Numbered from the stretch's first letter, positions 1-7,963 are shown. The stretch: DNA of 64,000 nt from Sphingobium sp. AP50 (GCF_900109095.1 NZ_FNYZ01000001.1:1116001-1180000); one strand, 5' to 3'. The notes: generated by a model not told the origin, from the sequence alone. Translations and numbers: made by a program.

Positions 1-2
1 GC

Positions 3-155
3 GATCTGGCGCTGGCAAGGCCGGGGCCTTTGCAACTGCATCTGATGATCGGGACGGGGGCGGGGTTCGTCCATGCCCATGCCGGGCTGGGGCGGGTGGT
101 GGAGATGCCGGGGGTGTCGCCATGGCCGATTCTTGGATGGTGGGCCGTGGAATAG
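3..155 (+). CDS. GTA-like NlpC/P60 tail-associated peptidase, C-terminal fragment
   Basis: Only the last 50 codons lie in the window; the gene enters from the left edge and stops at TAG 153-155. The readable tail contains QLHLMIGTGAGFVHAH and ends GWWAVE. This resembles the C-terminal part of the NlpC/P60 cell-wall peptidase of alphaproteobacterial gene transfer agents (the gp14 position), where a His in the H-A-H segment belongs to the Cys-His catalytic site. The next gene is the expected tail/host-specificity gene of the same cluster, which supports the call. The catalytic Cys would lie outside the window. In a tail structure the enzyme would locally open peptidoglycan during DNA delivery. 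The family call rests on a short fragment and on gene order. Confidence 0.6.
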   Translation, partial: DLALARPGPLQLHLMIGTGAGFVHAHAGLGRVVEMPGVSPWPILGWWAVE

Positions 156-178
156 AGCCCGATCGAATAACAATTTTC

Positions 179-246
179 GTCATTGCGAGCGCCGCGAAGC
201 AATCCATGGGAGCGCCGGTGGATTGCTTCGCTGCGCTCGCAATGAC
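179..246. repeat. 68-bp palindromic element, copy 1
   Basis: The element opens with GTCATTGCGAGCGCCGCGAA and closes with the near-complementary CTTCGCTGCGCTCGCAATGAC, giving arms of about 28 bp around a 12-nt centre. A second element of the same length lies at 26174-26241. It sits between the two GTA-like tail genes and just upstream of the second gene's Shine-Dalgarno sequence, so a read-through transcript could fold it into a long hairpin. It looks like a REP or MITE-like unit; no coding capacity is evident. Confidence 0.8.
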
Positions 247-264
247 GCGGTGAGGGAGAAACTT

Positions 265-2460
265 ATGGCGACGGTGGTGCTGACGGCGGTGGGGACCGTG
301 CTGGGCGGGCCGATCGGCGCGGCGATCGGGGCGGTGATCGGCAATGTCATCGACAATCAGGTTCTGTTCAAGCCCAAGGGGCGGGAGGGATCGCGCCTGT
401 CGGATTTGCAGGTGCAGACATCGAGTTACGGGACGCAGGTGCCGAAGATTTTCGGGACGATGCGGGGCGCCGGAACGGTGATCTGGGCGACGGACCTGAA
501 GGAGGTGAAGAGCAAGAGCGGCGGTGGCAAGGGGCGGGCGAGCATCACGACCTATAGCTATTCGGCGAGTTTTGCGGTGGCGCTGTCGGCACGGGCGATC
601 CGGTCGATCGGGCGAATCTGGGCGGATGGGAATTTGCTGCGAGGGGCTGCGGGGGATTTCAAGACGGAGGTTTCTGCTTTTCGGGTGCACCTGGGTGACG
701 AAGCGCAGGCGGTCGATCCGCTGATCGCTTCGGCGGAAAGCGTGGGCCTGACGCCGGGGCATCGGGGCATGGCCTATGTCGTCTTCGAGGATCTGGCGCT
801 GGCGGATTATGGCAATCGGATTCCGTCGCTGACGTTCGAGGTGGAGGCGGACGAGGGGGCGGTTTCGATCGAGGTGGTTGCGGCGGAATTGAGCGACGGA
901 GCGCTGGGCGGGGCCGGGTTGGCGGCGCTGGATGGCTTTGCGGCGGGCGGGACTGATGTCGGGGCGGCGATCGGTCCGCTGGTCGAGGCGCAGGGGCTGG
1001 CGCTGGCGACGGGTGAGGCGGGATTGCAGTTGCGGGCGACGGGCGCGCCCGAGGGGGAGATCAGCGCGGACAGGCTGGCGCGGCGGATCAATGGGCAGGT
1101 TATCGATCCGGTCGAGCGATCGGGTGGGGCGGCCGATGGCGTGCCAGTGGCGCTGAGCCTGCGTCATTATGACGCGGCGCGCGATTATCAGGCGGGGGTG
1201 CAGCGGGTGGTACGGCCGGGGCCGGGGCGGCAGGAGCAGGGGATGGAACTGCCGGTCGTGATGGGCGCGGACGATGCGCGGGCGCTGGCGGCGGTGCGAC
1301 TGGGGGCGGCATGGACCGGGCGGGCGACGATGGCGCTGCGCTGCGACTGGAGCGCGCTGGGCCTGACGCCGGGCATGGTGGTGACGGTCGAGGATGTGCC
1401 GGGGCTGTGGCGGATCGAGGAGCGGGAATGGGAGGCGATGGCGGTGCGCCTGTCGCTGCGGCGGGTGCCGGGGGCGGGCGGCGCGCTGCCGACGGGCGCG
1501 TCTTCCGGCGCGATCGTGCGGCAGGTGGATGCGCCGCATGGGGCGACGGTGCTGATGCTGGCGGACTTGCCGCCGCTGCGGGATGGCGTGGCGAGTGCAC
1601 CCTTACTCGTGGCGGCGGCGAGCGGCGGGGTGGGATGGCGCAGTGCGGCGCTGTTCGTGATGAGCGAGAGCGGCGAGGCCAGCGCGATCGGGCGGAGTGC
1701 CGGGCGGGCGGTGATGGGGGCGGCGGATGCGGCCTTGCCGGTCGGTAGCCGGGTGCTGGTTGACCGGGAGCAGGCACTGCTGGTGACGTTGCTGGCGGAG
1801 GATATGGACCTGGGCGGCGCGGATGAGGCGGCCTTGGCGCAGGGGCGGAACCTGTGTCTGCTGGGCGAGGAATTGCTCCAGTTCGAGGTGGCGGAGCGGA
1901 TCGGGCCGGCAAGCTGGCGGCTCAGCGGGCTGCGGCGAGGGCTGCGGGGAAGCGAGTGGGCGATGGCGGCGCATGGCGCGGGTGATCGCTTCCTGCTGAT
2001 CGAGGAGGATCGGCTGGTGGAGCCGCTCACGGCGCTGGGCGGGAGCGGGGAGGTGGGGGCGAGCCTGCGTCTGGCGGCGATCGGGCTGGGCGATGTCGAA
2101 CCGGTGGAGGCCGCGCTGGCGATCCGGGGTGAGGCGCTGATGCCGCCTGCGCCGGTGCATCTGACGGTGCGGGGTGAGGGCGGTGGCCGGGTGATCGGCT
2201 GGGTCAGGCGCAGCCGGGCGGGGTGGCGCTGGAGCAATGGCGGGGACGTGCCGCTGGGCGAGGAAAGCGAGCGCTATCGGGTGCGGGTGCTGGACGGCGA
2301 GCGCGTGGTGCGGAGCGTGGAGACGGGCGTGCCGGGCTGGACATATGACGCGGCGATGATCGCGGCGGATGGCGCGGCGGGCGCGGACTGGGCTGTCGAG
2401 GTGGCGCAGATCGGCACGCTGGCCATGGGGCGGGCGGCGCGCATCGCCATCAGCTTCTGA
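265..2460 (+). CDS. GTA-like phage tail / host-specificity protein
   Basis: A 731-residue protein. The ATG at 265 is chosen because GAGGGAGA lies 5 nt upstream and the protein then begins MATVVLTAVGTVLGGP, a glycine-rich hydrophobic start typical of this family; the frame stays open upstream only through the palindromic repeat. The N-terminal third, with RLSDLQVQTSSYGTQVPKIFG and VIWATDLKE, resembles gp15 of Rhodobacter-type gene transfer agents, which forms the baseplate/tail tip. It is much shorter than the roughly 1300-residue Rhodobacter protein. I see no TIM-barrel (GTA_TIM) segment, so this looks like the compact sphingomonad version. It follows the NlpC/P60 gene and precedes a DUF2793 gene. 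Whether the agent still packages DNA cannot be told from here. Confidence 0.75.
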   Translation: MATVVLTAVGTVLGGPIGAAIGAVIGNVIDNQVLFKPKGREGSRLSDLQVQTSSYGTQVPKIFGTMRGAGTVIWATDLKEVKSKSGGGKGRASITTYSYSASFAVALSARAIRSIGRIWADGNLLRGAAGDFKTEVSAFRVHLGDEAQAVDPLIASAESVGLTPGHRGMAYVVFEDLALADYGNRIPSLTFEVEADEGAVSIEVVAAELSDGALGGAGLAALDGFAAGGTDVGAAIGPLVEAQGLALATGEAGLQLRATGAPEGEISADRLARRINGQVIDPVERSGGAADGVPVALSLRHYDAARDYQAGVQRVVRPGPGRQEQGMELPVVMGADDARALAAVRLGAAWTGRATMALRCDWSALGLTPGMVVTVEDVPGLWRIEEREWEAMAVRLSLRRVPGAGGALPTGASSGAIVRQVDAPHGATVLMLADLPPLRDGVASAPLLVAAASGGVGWRSAALFVMSESGEASAIGRSAGRAVMGAADAALPVGSRVLVDREQALLVTLLAEDMDLGGADEAALAQGRNLCLLGEELLQFEVAERIGPASWRLSGLRRGLRGSEWAMAAHGAGDRFLLIEEDRLVEPLTALGGSGEVGASLRLAAIGLGDVEPVEAALAIRGEALMPPAPVHLTVRGEGGGRVIGWVRRSRAGWRWSNGGDVPLGEESERYRVRVLDGERVVRSVETGVPGWTYDAAMIAADGAAGADWAVEVAQIGTLAMGRAARIAISF

Positions 2461-2485
2461 CATTTTTTAAAAAAGGAACAAGATC

Positions 2486-2983
2486 ATGGATATGACGCCG
2501 CGATGGGCGCTGCCTTTGCTGTTTGCCGGGCAGGCGCAGAAGGAAGTCTTTCATAATGAGGCGCTGACTTTGGTGGATGCGTTGCTGCATGGGCGGGCGG
2601 AGAGCGCGGATGTGGCGAGCCCGCCAGGCGCGCCGGAAATCGGGCAATGCTGGATCGTGGCGGCGGGGGCCAGCGGGGGATGGGCCGGGCAGGCGGGGGC
2701 GATCGCCTGCTGGAGCGAGGGGGGATGGCGGTTCGTGACGGCGCGCGCGGGCATGGCGATGGATGTCGCCGACCGGGGGCACCGGCTTTTTCATGACGGG
2801 ACGAACTGGCGCGACGGTGCGGTGCGAAGTGATGGCCTGTATGTGGACGATCAGCGTGTGATTGCCGCCCGTCAGGCAGCGATCCCGAATCCGGGGGGAG
2901 GGAGCGTTATCGATGTCGAGGCGCGAACAACATTGGCGGCCATTCTGTCAGCCCTGCGTGCACATGGGCTGATTGTAGCCTAA
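2486..2983 (+). CDS. DUF2793 domain protein, end of GTA-like cluster
   Basis: A 165-residue protein that starts at ATG 2486 after AAAAGGAA. The opening MDMTPRWALPLLFAGQAQKE followed by VFHNEAL is the signature of DUF2793, a family found at the 3' end of phage and GTA-like structural clusters in sphingomonads and rhodobacters. The N-terminal two thirds is the DUF2793 domain; the last 40 residues (from about VDDQRVIAARQ) may be a short tip or oligomerisation segment. It lies 25 bp after the tail protein, so it is probably co-transcribed. Function is unknown; a tail-fibre or adhesin accessory role is an inference from position. Confidence 0.75.
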   Translation: MDMTPRWALPLLFAGQAQKEVFHNEALTLVDALLHGRAESADVASPPGAPEIGQCWIVAAGASGGWAGQAGAIACWSEGGWRFVTARAGMAMDVADRGHRLFHDGTNWRDGAVRSDGLYVDDQRVIAARQAAIPNPGGGSVIDVEARTTLAAILSALRAHGLIVA

Positions 2984-3007
2984 TATTACGCTAATATGCT
3001 TTTCTTG

Positions 3008-3035
3008 TTGCGGTGGTGCGTCAATAGTCTAGGAT
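3008..3035 (+). promoter_or_regulatory. Candidate promoter for the OmpA-type gene
   Basis: TTGCGG at 3008-3013 and TAGGAT at 3030-3035 are separated by 16 nt. This would give a leader of roughly 140 nt before the start codon at 3184. The leader holds an inverted repeat, GGTTTCA at 3094-3100 and TGAAACC at 3119-3125. The match to consensus is moderate, so the call is tentative. Confidence 0.3.
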
Positions 3036-3183
3036 TCCTTCCCATTAGCCTGTCGCGACGTCAGAAGGCGGGCTAGTGCGTTATTTTTGCAACGGTTTCA
3101 CTAATTGTGGACTTGCTATGAAACCTTCTTGCGGATACAGGGTTTCAGCAGTCCTTCGTGACACTCTTGAAAGGGGAAACCAA

Positions 3184-4245
3184 ATGCGGAAGCTTGCCCT
3201 CGCGGCTGCTCTTGCGACTAGCGTCCTGGCCAGCCCGGCCTTCGCGCGCGACAACAGCTGGTACGTTGGCGTCGACGCCGGCGTCCTGCTTGTGGAAGAC
3301 CAGAACGCAACCGTAAACGGCGTCGATGCCGGCGGTTCGGTCGATTTCCATAAGGGATATGATTTCGACGCCAATATCGGTTACGATTTCGGCGGTTTCC
3401 GCCTGGAAGCGGAATCGGCATATAAGCGCGCCAAGGTTGACTTGAGCCAGAGCAACTTCGGTGGTGCGGCTTCGGCTCTGTCGTTCATGCTGAACGGCTT
3501 GCTCGACTTCGGTCCCGACGATGGCCTTCAGGGCTTTGTCGGCGGCGGTGTCGGCGTTTCGCGCGGCAAGCTGGCCAGCGACATCGTGAACGACAGCGAC
3601 ACTGGCTTCGCCTGGCAGGCGATTGCTGGCGTTCGTTACCCGGTCACCAGCAATGTCGACGTCTCGCTGAAGTATCGTTTCTTCAACCAGGACGATATCA
3701 AGCTGATCCCGGCTTACACCACCGCAGTTGCGGATGCCGGCGACACCATCAAGACCAAGCTGCGCACGCACAGCCTGCTGCTCGGCCTGACCTACAACTT
3801 CGGCGCTCCGGCTGAAGCGGCTCCGCCGCCGCCGCCTCCCCCGCCGCCCCCGCCCCCGCCGCCTCCCCCGCCGCCGCCTCCGCCGGCTGTGGAGTGCAAC
3901 CCTGGACCGTACATCGTGTTCTTCGAATGGGACAAGTCGGACATCACGCCTGACGCCGCCACCATTCTGGACAACGCGGTTTCGGCCTACAGCAGCTGCG
4001 GCAGTGCGCAGGTCATGCTGGCAGGTCACGCGGACAAGTCGGGTTCGGCCTCGTACAACGTCGGCCTGTCGCAGCGCCGCGCTGACGCGACCAAGGCTTA
4101 TCTCGCCTCGAAGGGTATCCCTGACGGCGTGATGACCACCCAGGCATTCGGTGAATCGAAGCCCCGCGTCGAAACCGCGGACGGCGTTCGTGAAGTCCAG
4201 AACCGTCGCGTGGAAATCAGCTACGGTCCGGGCGCCGGCATGTAA
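3184..4245 (+). CDS. OmpA-type outer-membrane protein with polyproline linker
   Basis: A 353-residue protein; ATG 3184 follows GAAAGGGGAAAC and begins a clear signal peptide (MRKLALAAALATSVLASPAFA, cleaved after AFA). Residues about 23-200 form an 8-stranded OmpA-like beta-barrel (YVGVDAG, GYDFGGFRLEAE, LKYRFFNQDD, SLLLGLTYNFG). A run of about 21 consecutive prolines follows. Residues about 235-353 are an OmpA_C peptidoglycan-binding domain, with VFFEWDKSDITPDA, LAGHADKSGSASYN and LSQRRADATKAYL. The protein would anchor the outer membrane to peptidoglycan. Two Cys flank the start of the periplasmic domain (VECNPG and SSCGSAQ). A terminator follows. The proline tract uses mixed CCG/CCC/CCT codons, so it is a real protein feature and not a simple slippage tract. 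Confidence 0.93.
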   Translation: MRKLALAAALATSVLASPAFARDNSWYVGVDAGVLLVEDQNATVNGVDAGGSVDFHKGYDFDANIGYDFGGFRLEAESAYKRAKVDLSQSNFGGAASALSFMLNGLLDFGPDDGLQGFVGGGVGVSRGKLASDIVNDSDTGFAWQAIAGVRYPVTSNVDVSLKYRFFNQDDIKLIPAYTTAVADAGDTIKTKLRTHSLLLGLTYNFGAPAEAAPPPPPPPPPPPPPPPPPPPPPAVECNPGPYIVFFEWDKSDITPDAATILDNAVSAYSSCGSAQVMLAGHADKSGSASYNVGLSQRRADATKAYLASKGIPDGVMTTQAFGESKPRVETADGVREVQNRRVEISYGPGAGM

Positions 4246-4266
4246 TCGGATTTTCCTTCCTTCGGG

Positions 4267-4620
4267 ATGGAAAGCAGAAGAGGGGCCGGTCGCAAGACTG
4301 GCCCCTTTTTCGTTGTGGATGGCAGGCTGATTGTTATCGAGTGCGGCTTGCCAAATGTTCGAAACGAACGGGTCAGGGCAAACTCTTCGCGTTACGGATG
4401 GGTCGGCCTGACTTATTTATTGCTGTCGGTGGCGCTGCTGGCCTGGTTGCTGGTGCGCGCTTCGGCACGGACGCAAATCATATTGGTGTCGCACAGCGAA
4501 AGGCTGATTCAGGGGCTGCGGCGCGACGGGCGGATAGAGGAGATACGGCTGGCGAAGCAACTGGGCGAAACCCGCGCCGAGGATGCCGATCCGCCGCTAT
4601 GGGTGTGGCCCAAGCGGTAG
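4267..4620 (+). CDS. Small single-pass membrane protein, hypothetical
   Basis: An open frame of 117 codons in the listed start, with one strong transmembrane segment (LTYLLLSVALLAWLLV) followed by a charged cytoplasmic-type tail (SERLIQGLRRDGRIEEIRLA) and a PPLWVWPKR end. I do not recognise the family. The listed ATG lies inside the terminator of the upstream gene, so the true start is probably later: GTG 4315 and a TTG near 4348 are in frame, and neither has a good ribosome site. Codon use after the membrane segment looks native. The gene could be real but short, or non-coding. Confidence 0.35.
   Translation: MESRRGAGRKTGPFFVVDGRLIVIECGLPNVRNERVRANSSRYGWVGLTYLLLSVALLAWLLVRASARTQIILVSHSERLIQGLRRDGRIEEIRLAKQLGETRAEDADPPLWVWPKR
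4282..4311 (+). terminator. Rho-independent terminator of the OmpA-type gene
   Basis: GGGGCCGGT at 4282-4290 pairs with ACTGGCCCC at 4297-4305 (one G-T pair), with a 6-nt loop and a run of five T. It lies 36 bp after the stop codon. Confidence 0.85.
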
Positions 4621-4677
4621 GGGTGATGGCCATGCGGTCATCCGGTTTGAGCGACGCGGTGTTGCGAGCAGGCGTGG

Positions 4678-5298
4678 CTAAAATAGATTAGCCATTCTGT
4701 TGCGATCATAGTCGAGAAGCCATCCGTCGAAGGCCGTATATGTGTCGCGCAACCTGGCTGCCGCATCGGCCATGATGTCCATGCCGCGATCATCATAGAC
4801 GTGCAGCATGATCGCATGCACGGGATCAATCAGAAAAGTCACAACCGGAGCGCTTGGATAGACGGGCATTTCATCGGCAATGGCGTGCCAGAGAATGGTG
4901 TCGCGAGCGGCCTTGTTGGCGCTGATGTCGTAGCTGCGAACTGTCCAGACATATGGCTCATCATCATCAGATTCTGGATATAATATGCTCTTCCACTCGC
5001 CAGTTTGTGGGGCATCAAAGCCTGTTGCGGCAAGGGCATCAAAGCCATTTTTGACTTCGGGATAATCAAGGGCATTTGGCTCTCGTCCGTTCCAGGCGAC
5101 AAGCGCCACGCAATTTTCGCGGAACACCGCGTCGGCTATGGTTGAAGACCGATGCAATGCCTGGAGAAAGCGGGGAACTGGCTGGCTAGTGTTATCGAAG
5201 GCCTCGCCACCAAGCTCAAAGCGCAATCGCGCATCATCCGGACTGAAACGGCGAGCCCAAAGTTTCGACCACAAAGTTTCGATGCTGTAAGTTGCCAT
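4678..5298 (-). CDS. DUF3885 domain protein
   Basis: A 206-residue protein if it starts at the ATG at 5298 (MATYSIETLWSKLW); a GTG at 5319 would add seven residues, but its purine-rich tract touches the codon, so I prefer the ATG. The C-terminal half carries motifs I associate with DUF3885: WTVRSYDI, LHVYDDRGMDIMA and WLLDYDRNRM. No signal peptide or membrane segment is visible, so it is probably cytoplasmic. Function is unknown; relatives often sit near contact-dependent or immunity-type genes, but nothing of that kind is adjacent. Family assignment is from memory of the motif. Confidence 0.65.
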   Translation of the reverse strand: MATYSIETLWSKLWARRFSPDDARLRFELGGEAFDNTSQPVPRFLQALHRSSTIADAVFRENCVALVAWNGREPNALDYPEVKNGFDALAATGFDAPQTGEWKSILYPESDDDEPYVWTVRSYDISANKAARDTILWHAIADEMPVYPSAPVVTFLIDPVHAIMLHVYDDRGMDIMADAAARLRDTYTAFDGWLLDYDRNRMANLF

Positions 5299-5653
5299 GA
5301 GGCTGGTTATCAGGCGCACCCCTCATGGTGCAATGCCAGCTTATGGGTTGCTTGCTCGCTAAACTGAGCGGCAACGATCGGCGGGGGGCGAGAAATGGTT
5401 ATGGCTACTTTGCTATGTGCAAAACCATGTTCGGACCACCAATGGCATGGCCTTGACTGGAATTTCAATTCCAATTACGAAACGACCAGCCTGGTAGTGC
5501 GGCCTCTGGTCGCGTTTGGGAAGACGGTGCGGGGTATTCCGCGCGTCATGCTGCAGGCCGCTTTGCCCCGATCGGGGGCAGTCCTTCGGGATGGAAGCGG
5601 CGCTGCCTGTTGTTCGCCGTCTGCCATCTTCCGAAAATCAATGGGAGAGGATG
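5299..5653. other. Intergenic region, divergent promoters
   Basis: 355 bp between the DUF3885 gene (minus) and the Rieske oxygenase (plus). An overlapping 102-codon frame here has no recognisable protein character. The notable content is a promoter-like pair with an embedded palindrome at 5453-5481, described separately. Confidence 0.6.
5453..5481 (+). promoter_or_regulatory. Candidate promoter with palindrome in the spacer
   Basis: TTGACT (5453-5458) and TACGAA (5476-5481) are 17 nt apart. The sequence TGGAATTTCAATTCCA (5458-5473), a perfect 7-bp inverted repeat with a 2-nt centre, fills the spacer. A regulator bound there would block RNA polymerase. The target would be the Rieske oxygenase at 5654, leaving a leader of about 165 nt. 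The -10 match is weak. Confidence 0.35.
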
Positions 5654-6682
5654 ATGTCGGACTATGTGCGCAATCTCTGGTATATGGCGGCCTGGGACCA
5701 TGAGGTGCCCGAGAGTGGTATGCTGTCGCGCCGGTTGCTGGATGAACAATGGCTGATCGCCGGGTTGCCCGATGGCGGCTATGCGATGCTGATCGATCGC
5801 TGTCCCCATCGGTTCGTGCCGCTGAGCAAGGGGCGGCTGGACGAGGCGGGGGTGATCCATTGCCCCTATCATGGGCTGGGTTTCGATCGCAGCGGCGCCT
5901 GTGTCCATAATCCCTTTCCCGCGCCGCCGCCCGCGCATGTGCGGGCGCGCACCATGCCGGTGGTCCATTGGCATCGCGGCCTGTGGTTCTGGCCGGGCGG
6001 GCCGGCGATGGCCGATCCGGCGCTGATCCCCGATTTCGCCTTTGTCGACCGGCCGGGGATGCAGCGCAGCAGCATGGTCATCCGGGGCCATTATGAATTG
6101 CTGACCGACAATCTGATGGACCTGACCCATGCCGAATTCCTGCATGTCAAAAGCTTTGGCGTGAACGGATCGATCTTTGCCGGGCGACAGTCGGTGACGA
6201 AGGATGAGAGCGGCGCGATCTGGAACAATTGGGACATGACCGATGTCGCCGCGCCGATGTGGGCGGAGTCGATGCTGGTGCCGGGCGAGCGGATCGACCA
6301 GTGGTTGCATATGTGCTGGCATGCGCCGGCCAGCATGGCGCTGACGGTCGGACTGGCGCGGGCCGGGAGCGGGCGGCAGGACATGTTGATCCCGCACATG
6401 ACCAATCCCCATATCATCACGCCCGAAACGCAGGAAAGTTCGCATTATTTCTTCGACCATGAAGTGACGCCCGAAGCGGCGGCGCTGGCGCGGCAGGTGT
6501 TCGTCGAGGAGGATGAGCCGATGATCGAGGCGGCGCAGGCGGCGCTGAACGGGCAGGATTTCTGGGACGCGCGGCCGGCGATATTGGAGACGGATGCCGG
6601 GGCGATCCGGGCGCGGCGGCGGCTGATGCAGTTGCGGCTGCAGTTGCGGCGGGCGGAAGCGGCGGTGCCGGCGGCGGCCTGA
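5654..6682 (+). CDS. Rieske [2Fe-2S] aromatic ring oxygenase / O-demethylase (VanA-like)
   Basis: A 342-residue protein. I use the second of two tandem ATGs (5654) because GGGAG then sits about 6 nt away. The N-terminal Rieske domain shows CPHR (about residue 45) and CPYHG 18 residues later, the CxH...CxxH cluster ligands. The catalytic domain shows DNLMDLTHAEFLHVKSFG, with the bridging Asp and the two His that bind mononuclear iron. Length and layout match the vanillate/dicamba O-demethylase oxygenase family. Such enzymes need a ferredoxin/reductase; none is encoded nearby, so electrons must come from elsewhere. The substrate cannot be deduced. The C-terminal 40 residues are rich in Arg and Leu (RARRRLMQLRLQLRRAE). 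Confidence 0.88.
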   Translation: MSDYVRNLWYMAAWDHEVPESGMLSRRLLDEQWLIAGLPDGGYAMLIDRCPHRFVPLSKGRLDEAGVIHCPYHGLGFDRSGACVHNPFPAPPPAHVRARTMPVVHWHRGLWFWPGGPAMADPALIPDFAFVDRPGMQRSSMVIRGHYELLTDNLMDLTHAEFLHVKSFGVNGSIFAGRQSVTKDESGAIWNNWDMTDVAAPMWAESMLVPGERIDQWLHMCWHAPASMALTVGLARAGSGRQDMLIPHMTNPHIITPETQESSHYFFDHEVTPEAAALARQVFVEEDEPMIEAAQAALNGQDFWDARPAILETDAGAIRARRRLMQLRLQLRRAEAAVPAAA

Positions 6683-6820
6683 GCAGCGGGGCAGGGGAGT
6701 GGGTAGGGCTGGGCTAATGAAAATCAGTAGGTTAGGGACGTGACAAATCGGTGCGAATGGGCAACAAAAAGCGCCTTGCCGCGTTCGCGTAGCTGCCTTG
6801 CCCTTTCCCGGGAGTTTGTC

Positions 6821-7354
6821 ATGAAAATCGTTCCGCTTCTTGCCGCCCTGCCTCTTGCCCTTGCGGCGTCCGCCTGTGCGACCACCGGCGACAGCGCCGC
6901 TGCCCCCACCGCTTCGGCCAAGCTGGCGGCGGGCGATGGTGCCGCGCGCGGCACCGCCACCGTGACCCAGGCGGCGGATGGGCTGCATGTGCTGGTGAAG
7001 GCGGTGGGCGTGACGCCCGGCATTCACGCGGTGCATATCCATACGACCGGCCAGTGCGTCGGCCCCGACTTCACCAGCGCGGGTGGCCACTGGAACCCGA
7101 CCGCGCACAAGCATGGCAAGGATAATCCGGCCGGTCCGCATATGGGCGACATGCCCAATATGACGGTCGGCCCGGATGGCACCGGCGCGATCGAATATAT
7201 CGTGCCCGCCGGCACCATCAGCGAAGGCGCCACGCCGTTGCTGGATGCCGACGGTGCGGCGATCGTGATCCATGCGCAGGCCGATGATTATCAGACTGAC
7301 CCGACCGGCAATGCCGGTGGGCGTGCGGCATGCGGCGTGCTGTCGGCCAAGTAA
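6821..7354 (+). CDS. sodC: Cu/Zn superoxide dismutase, lipoprotein form
   Basis: A 177-residue protein; ATG 6821 has GGAG 6 nt upstream. The signal peptide ends LAASAC, a lipobox, so the mature protein is likely lipid-anchored in the periplasm. Copper and zinc ligands of the family are visible in HAVHIHTTGQC, SAGGHWNPTAHKHG, GPHMGDMPN and AIVIHAQADD. A Cys pair (GQC and RAACGVL) should form the conserved disulfide. It converts superoxide to peroxide and oxygen in the periplasm. A strong terminator follows and also serves the convergent thpR gene. Confidence 0.93.
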   Translation: MKIVPLLAALPLALAASACATTGDSAAAPTASAKLAAGDGAARGTATVTQAADGLHVLVKAVGVTPGIHAVHIHTTGQCVGPDFTSAGGHWNPTAHKHGKDNPAGPHMGDMPNMTVGPDGTGAIEYIVPAGTISEGATPLLDADGAAIVIHAQADDYQTDPTGNAGGRAACGVLSAK

Positions 7355-7381
7355 AGGAGCCTTCGGGCGGATTATGCGCAA

Positions 7382-7422
7382 AAGGCCCCGGATCGCCCAT
7401 GATGGCGGTCCGGGGCCTTTTC
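7382..7422. terminator. Bidirectional terminator between sodC and thpR
   Basis: AAGGCCCCGGATCGCC (7382-7397) pairs with GGCGGTCCGGGGCCTT (7404-7419), a 16-bp stem with one G-T pair. T runs lie on both sides (TTTTCT on plus; the AAAA at 7380-7383 serves the minus strand). The two flanking genes converge on it. Confidence 0.88.
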
Positions 7423-7426
7423 TCGT

Positions 7427-7963
7427 TCAGGCGGTGGCGGGATATTCCTCAACCGGATGATAGGTCGCGCCGCCATGGCCGATCCGGCTTTCATAGAGGG
7501 TGAAGCCGTCGACGCGGAAGGGCGCGGCGGCAAGGCCGGCATGGCGGGCGAGGAAGGGATCGATGAAGGCGCCCGTGCGGCCGAAGCGGGCGAGCGTGAC
7601 ATGGGGCAGATAGGCGCGGCTTTCCGGTTCCAGACCGGTCGAGACGCAGGCACGGTCGACTTTCTTGTGGAGCGCGGCGAGTGGATCGCGCGGCTGGACG
7701 CCGGCCCAGAGCGTGTCGACCACGCCCTTGCGATCGAAACTGCCCACGCCCGACAGGCGGATATCGAACGGGGCGAAACGGATGCCTGTCAGAGCATCGG
7801 CAATGTCGTTGGCGCCGTGGCGATCGACTTCGCCGATGAAGCGCAGGGTGAGGTGAAGTTGGGCGTCGTCCTGCCAGCGGGCGCCATCGACCCCGGCCAT
7901 GAGGGAGATAAGATAGGCGCGCTGATCAGCGGGCGGGCGGATGGCGACGAACAGGCGATGCAT
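7427..7963 (-). CDS. thpR: RNA 2',3'-cyclic phosphodiesterase (2'-5' RNA ligase family)
   Basis: A 178-residue protein starting at ATG 7963 (MHRLFVAIRPP), the usual family start; the frame is open upstream but without family similarity. Both HxTx motifs of the 2H phosphoesterase fold are present, HLTLRF near residue 41 and HVTLARF near residue 127. The family hydrolyses 2',3'-cyclic phosphate RNA ends and can ligate half-tRNAs in vitro. It is monocistronic, convergent with sodC and divergent from an unknown lipoprotein gene. Confidence 0.92.
   Translation of the reverse strand: MHRLFVAIRPPADQRAYLISLMAGVDGARWQDDAQLHLTLRFIGEVDRHGANDIADALTGIRFAPFDIRLSGVGSFDRKGVVDTLWAGVQPRDPLAALHKKVDRACVSTGLEPESRAYLPHVTLARFGRTGAFIDPFLARHAGLAAAPFRVDGFTLYESRIGHGGATYHPVEEYPATA

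Noticed and set aside
1188..2237. Long minus-strand frame opposite the tail protein
   Set aside because: Shadow frame caused by high GC; composition is Arg/Pro/Ser-rich with no motif, and the plus frame is well supported.
3829..3891. Repetitive CCG/CCC tract that could suggest a repeat array
   Set aside because: It encodes the polyproline linker of the OmpA-type protein with mixed codons; it is not a CRISPR or minisatellite.
5395..5703. 102-codon frame before the Rieske gene
   Set aside because: Runs into the oxygenase in another frame and contains a promoter-like site; no protein character.
5546..7381. 611-codon minus-strand frame opposite the Rieske and sodC genes
   Set aside because: Opposes two clearly conserved genes; sequence is Arg/His/Gln-rich with no family similarity.
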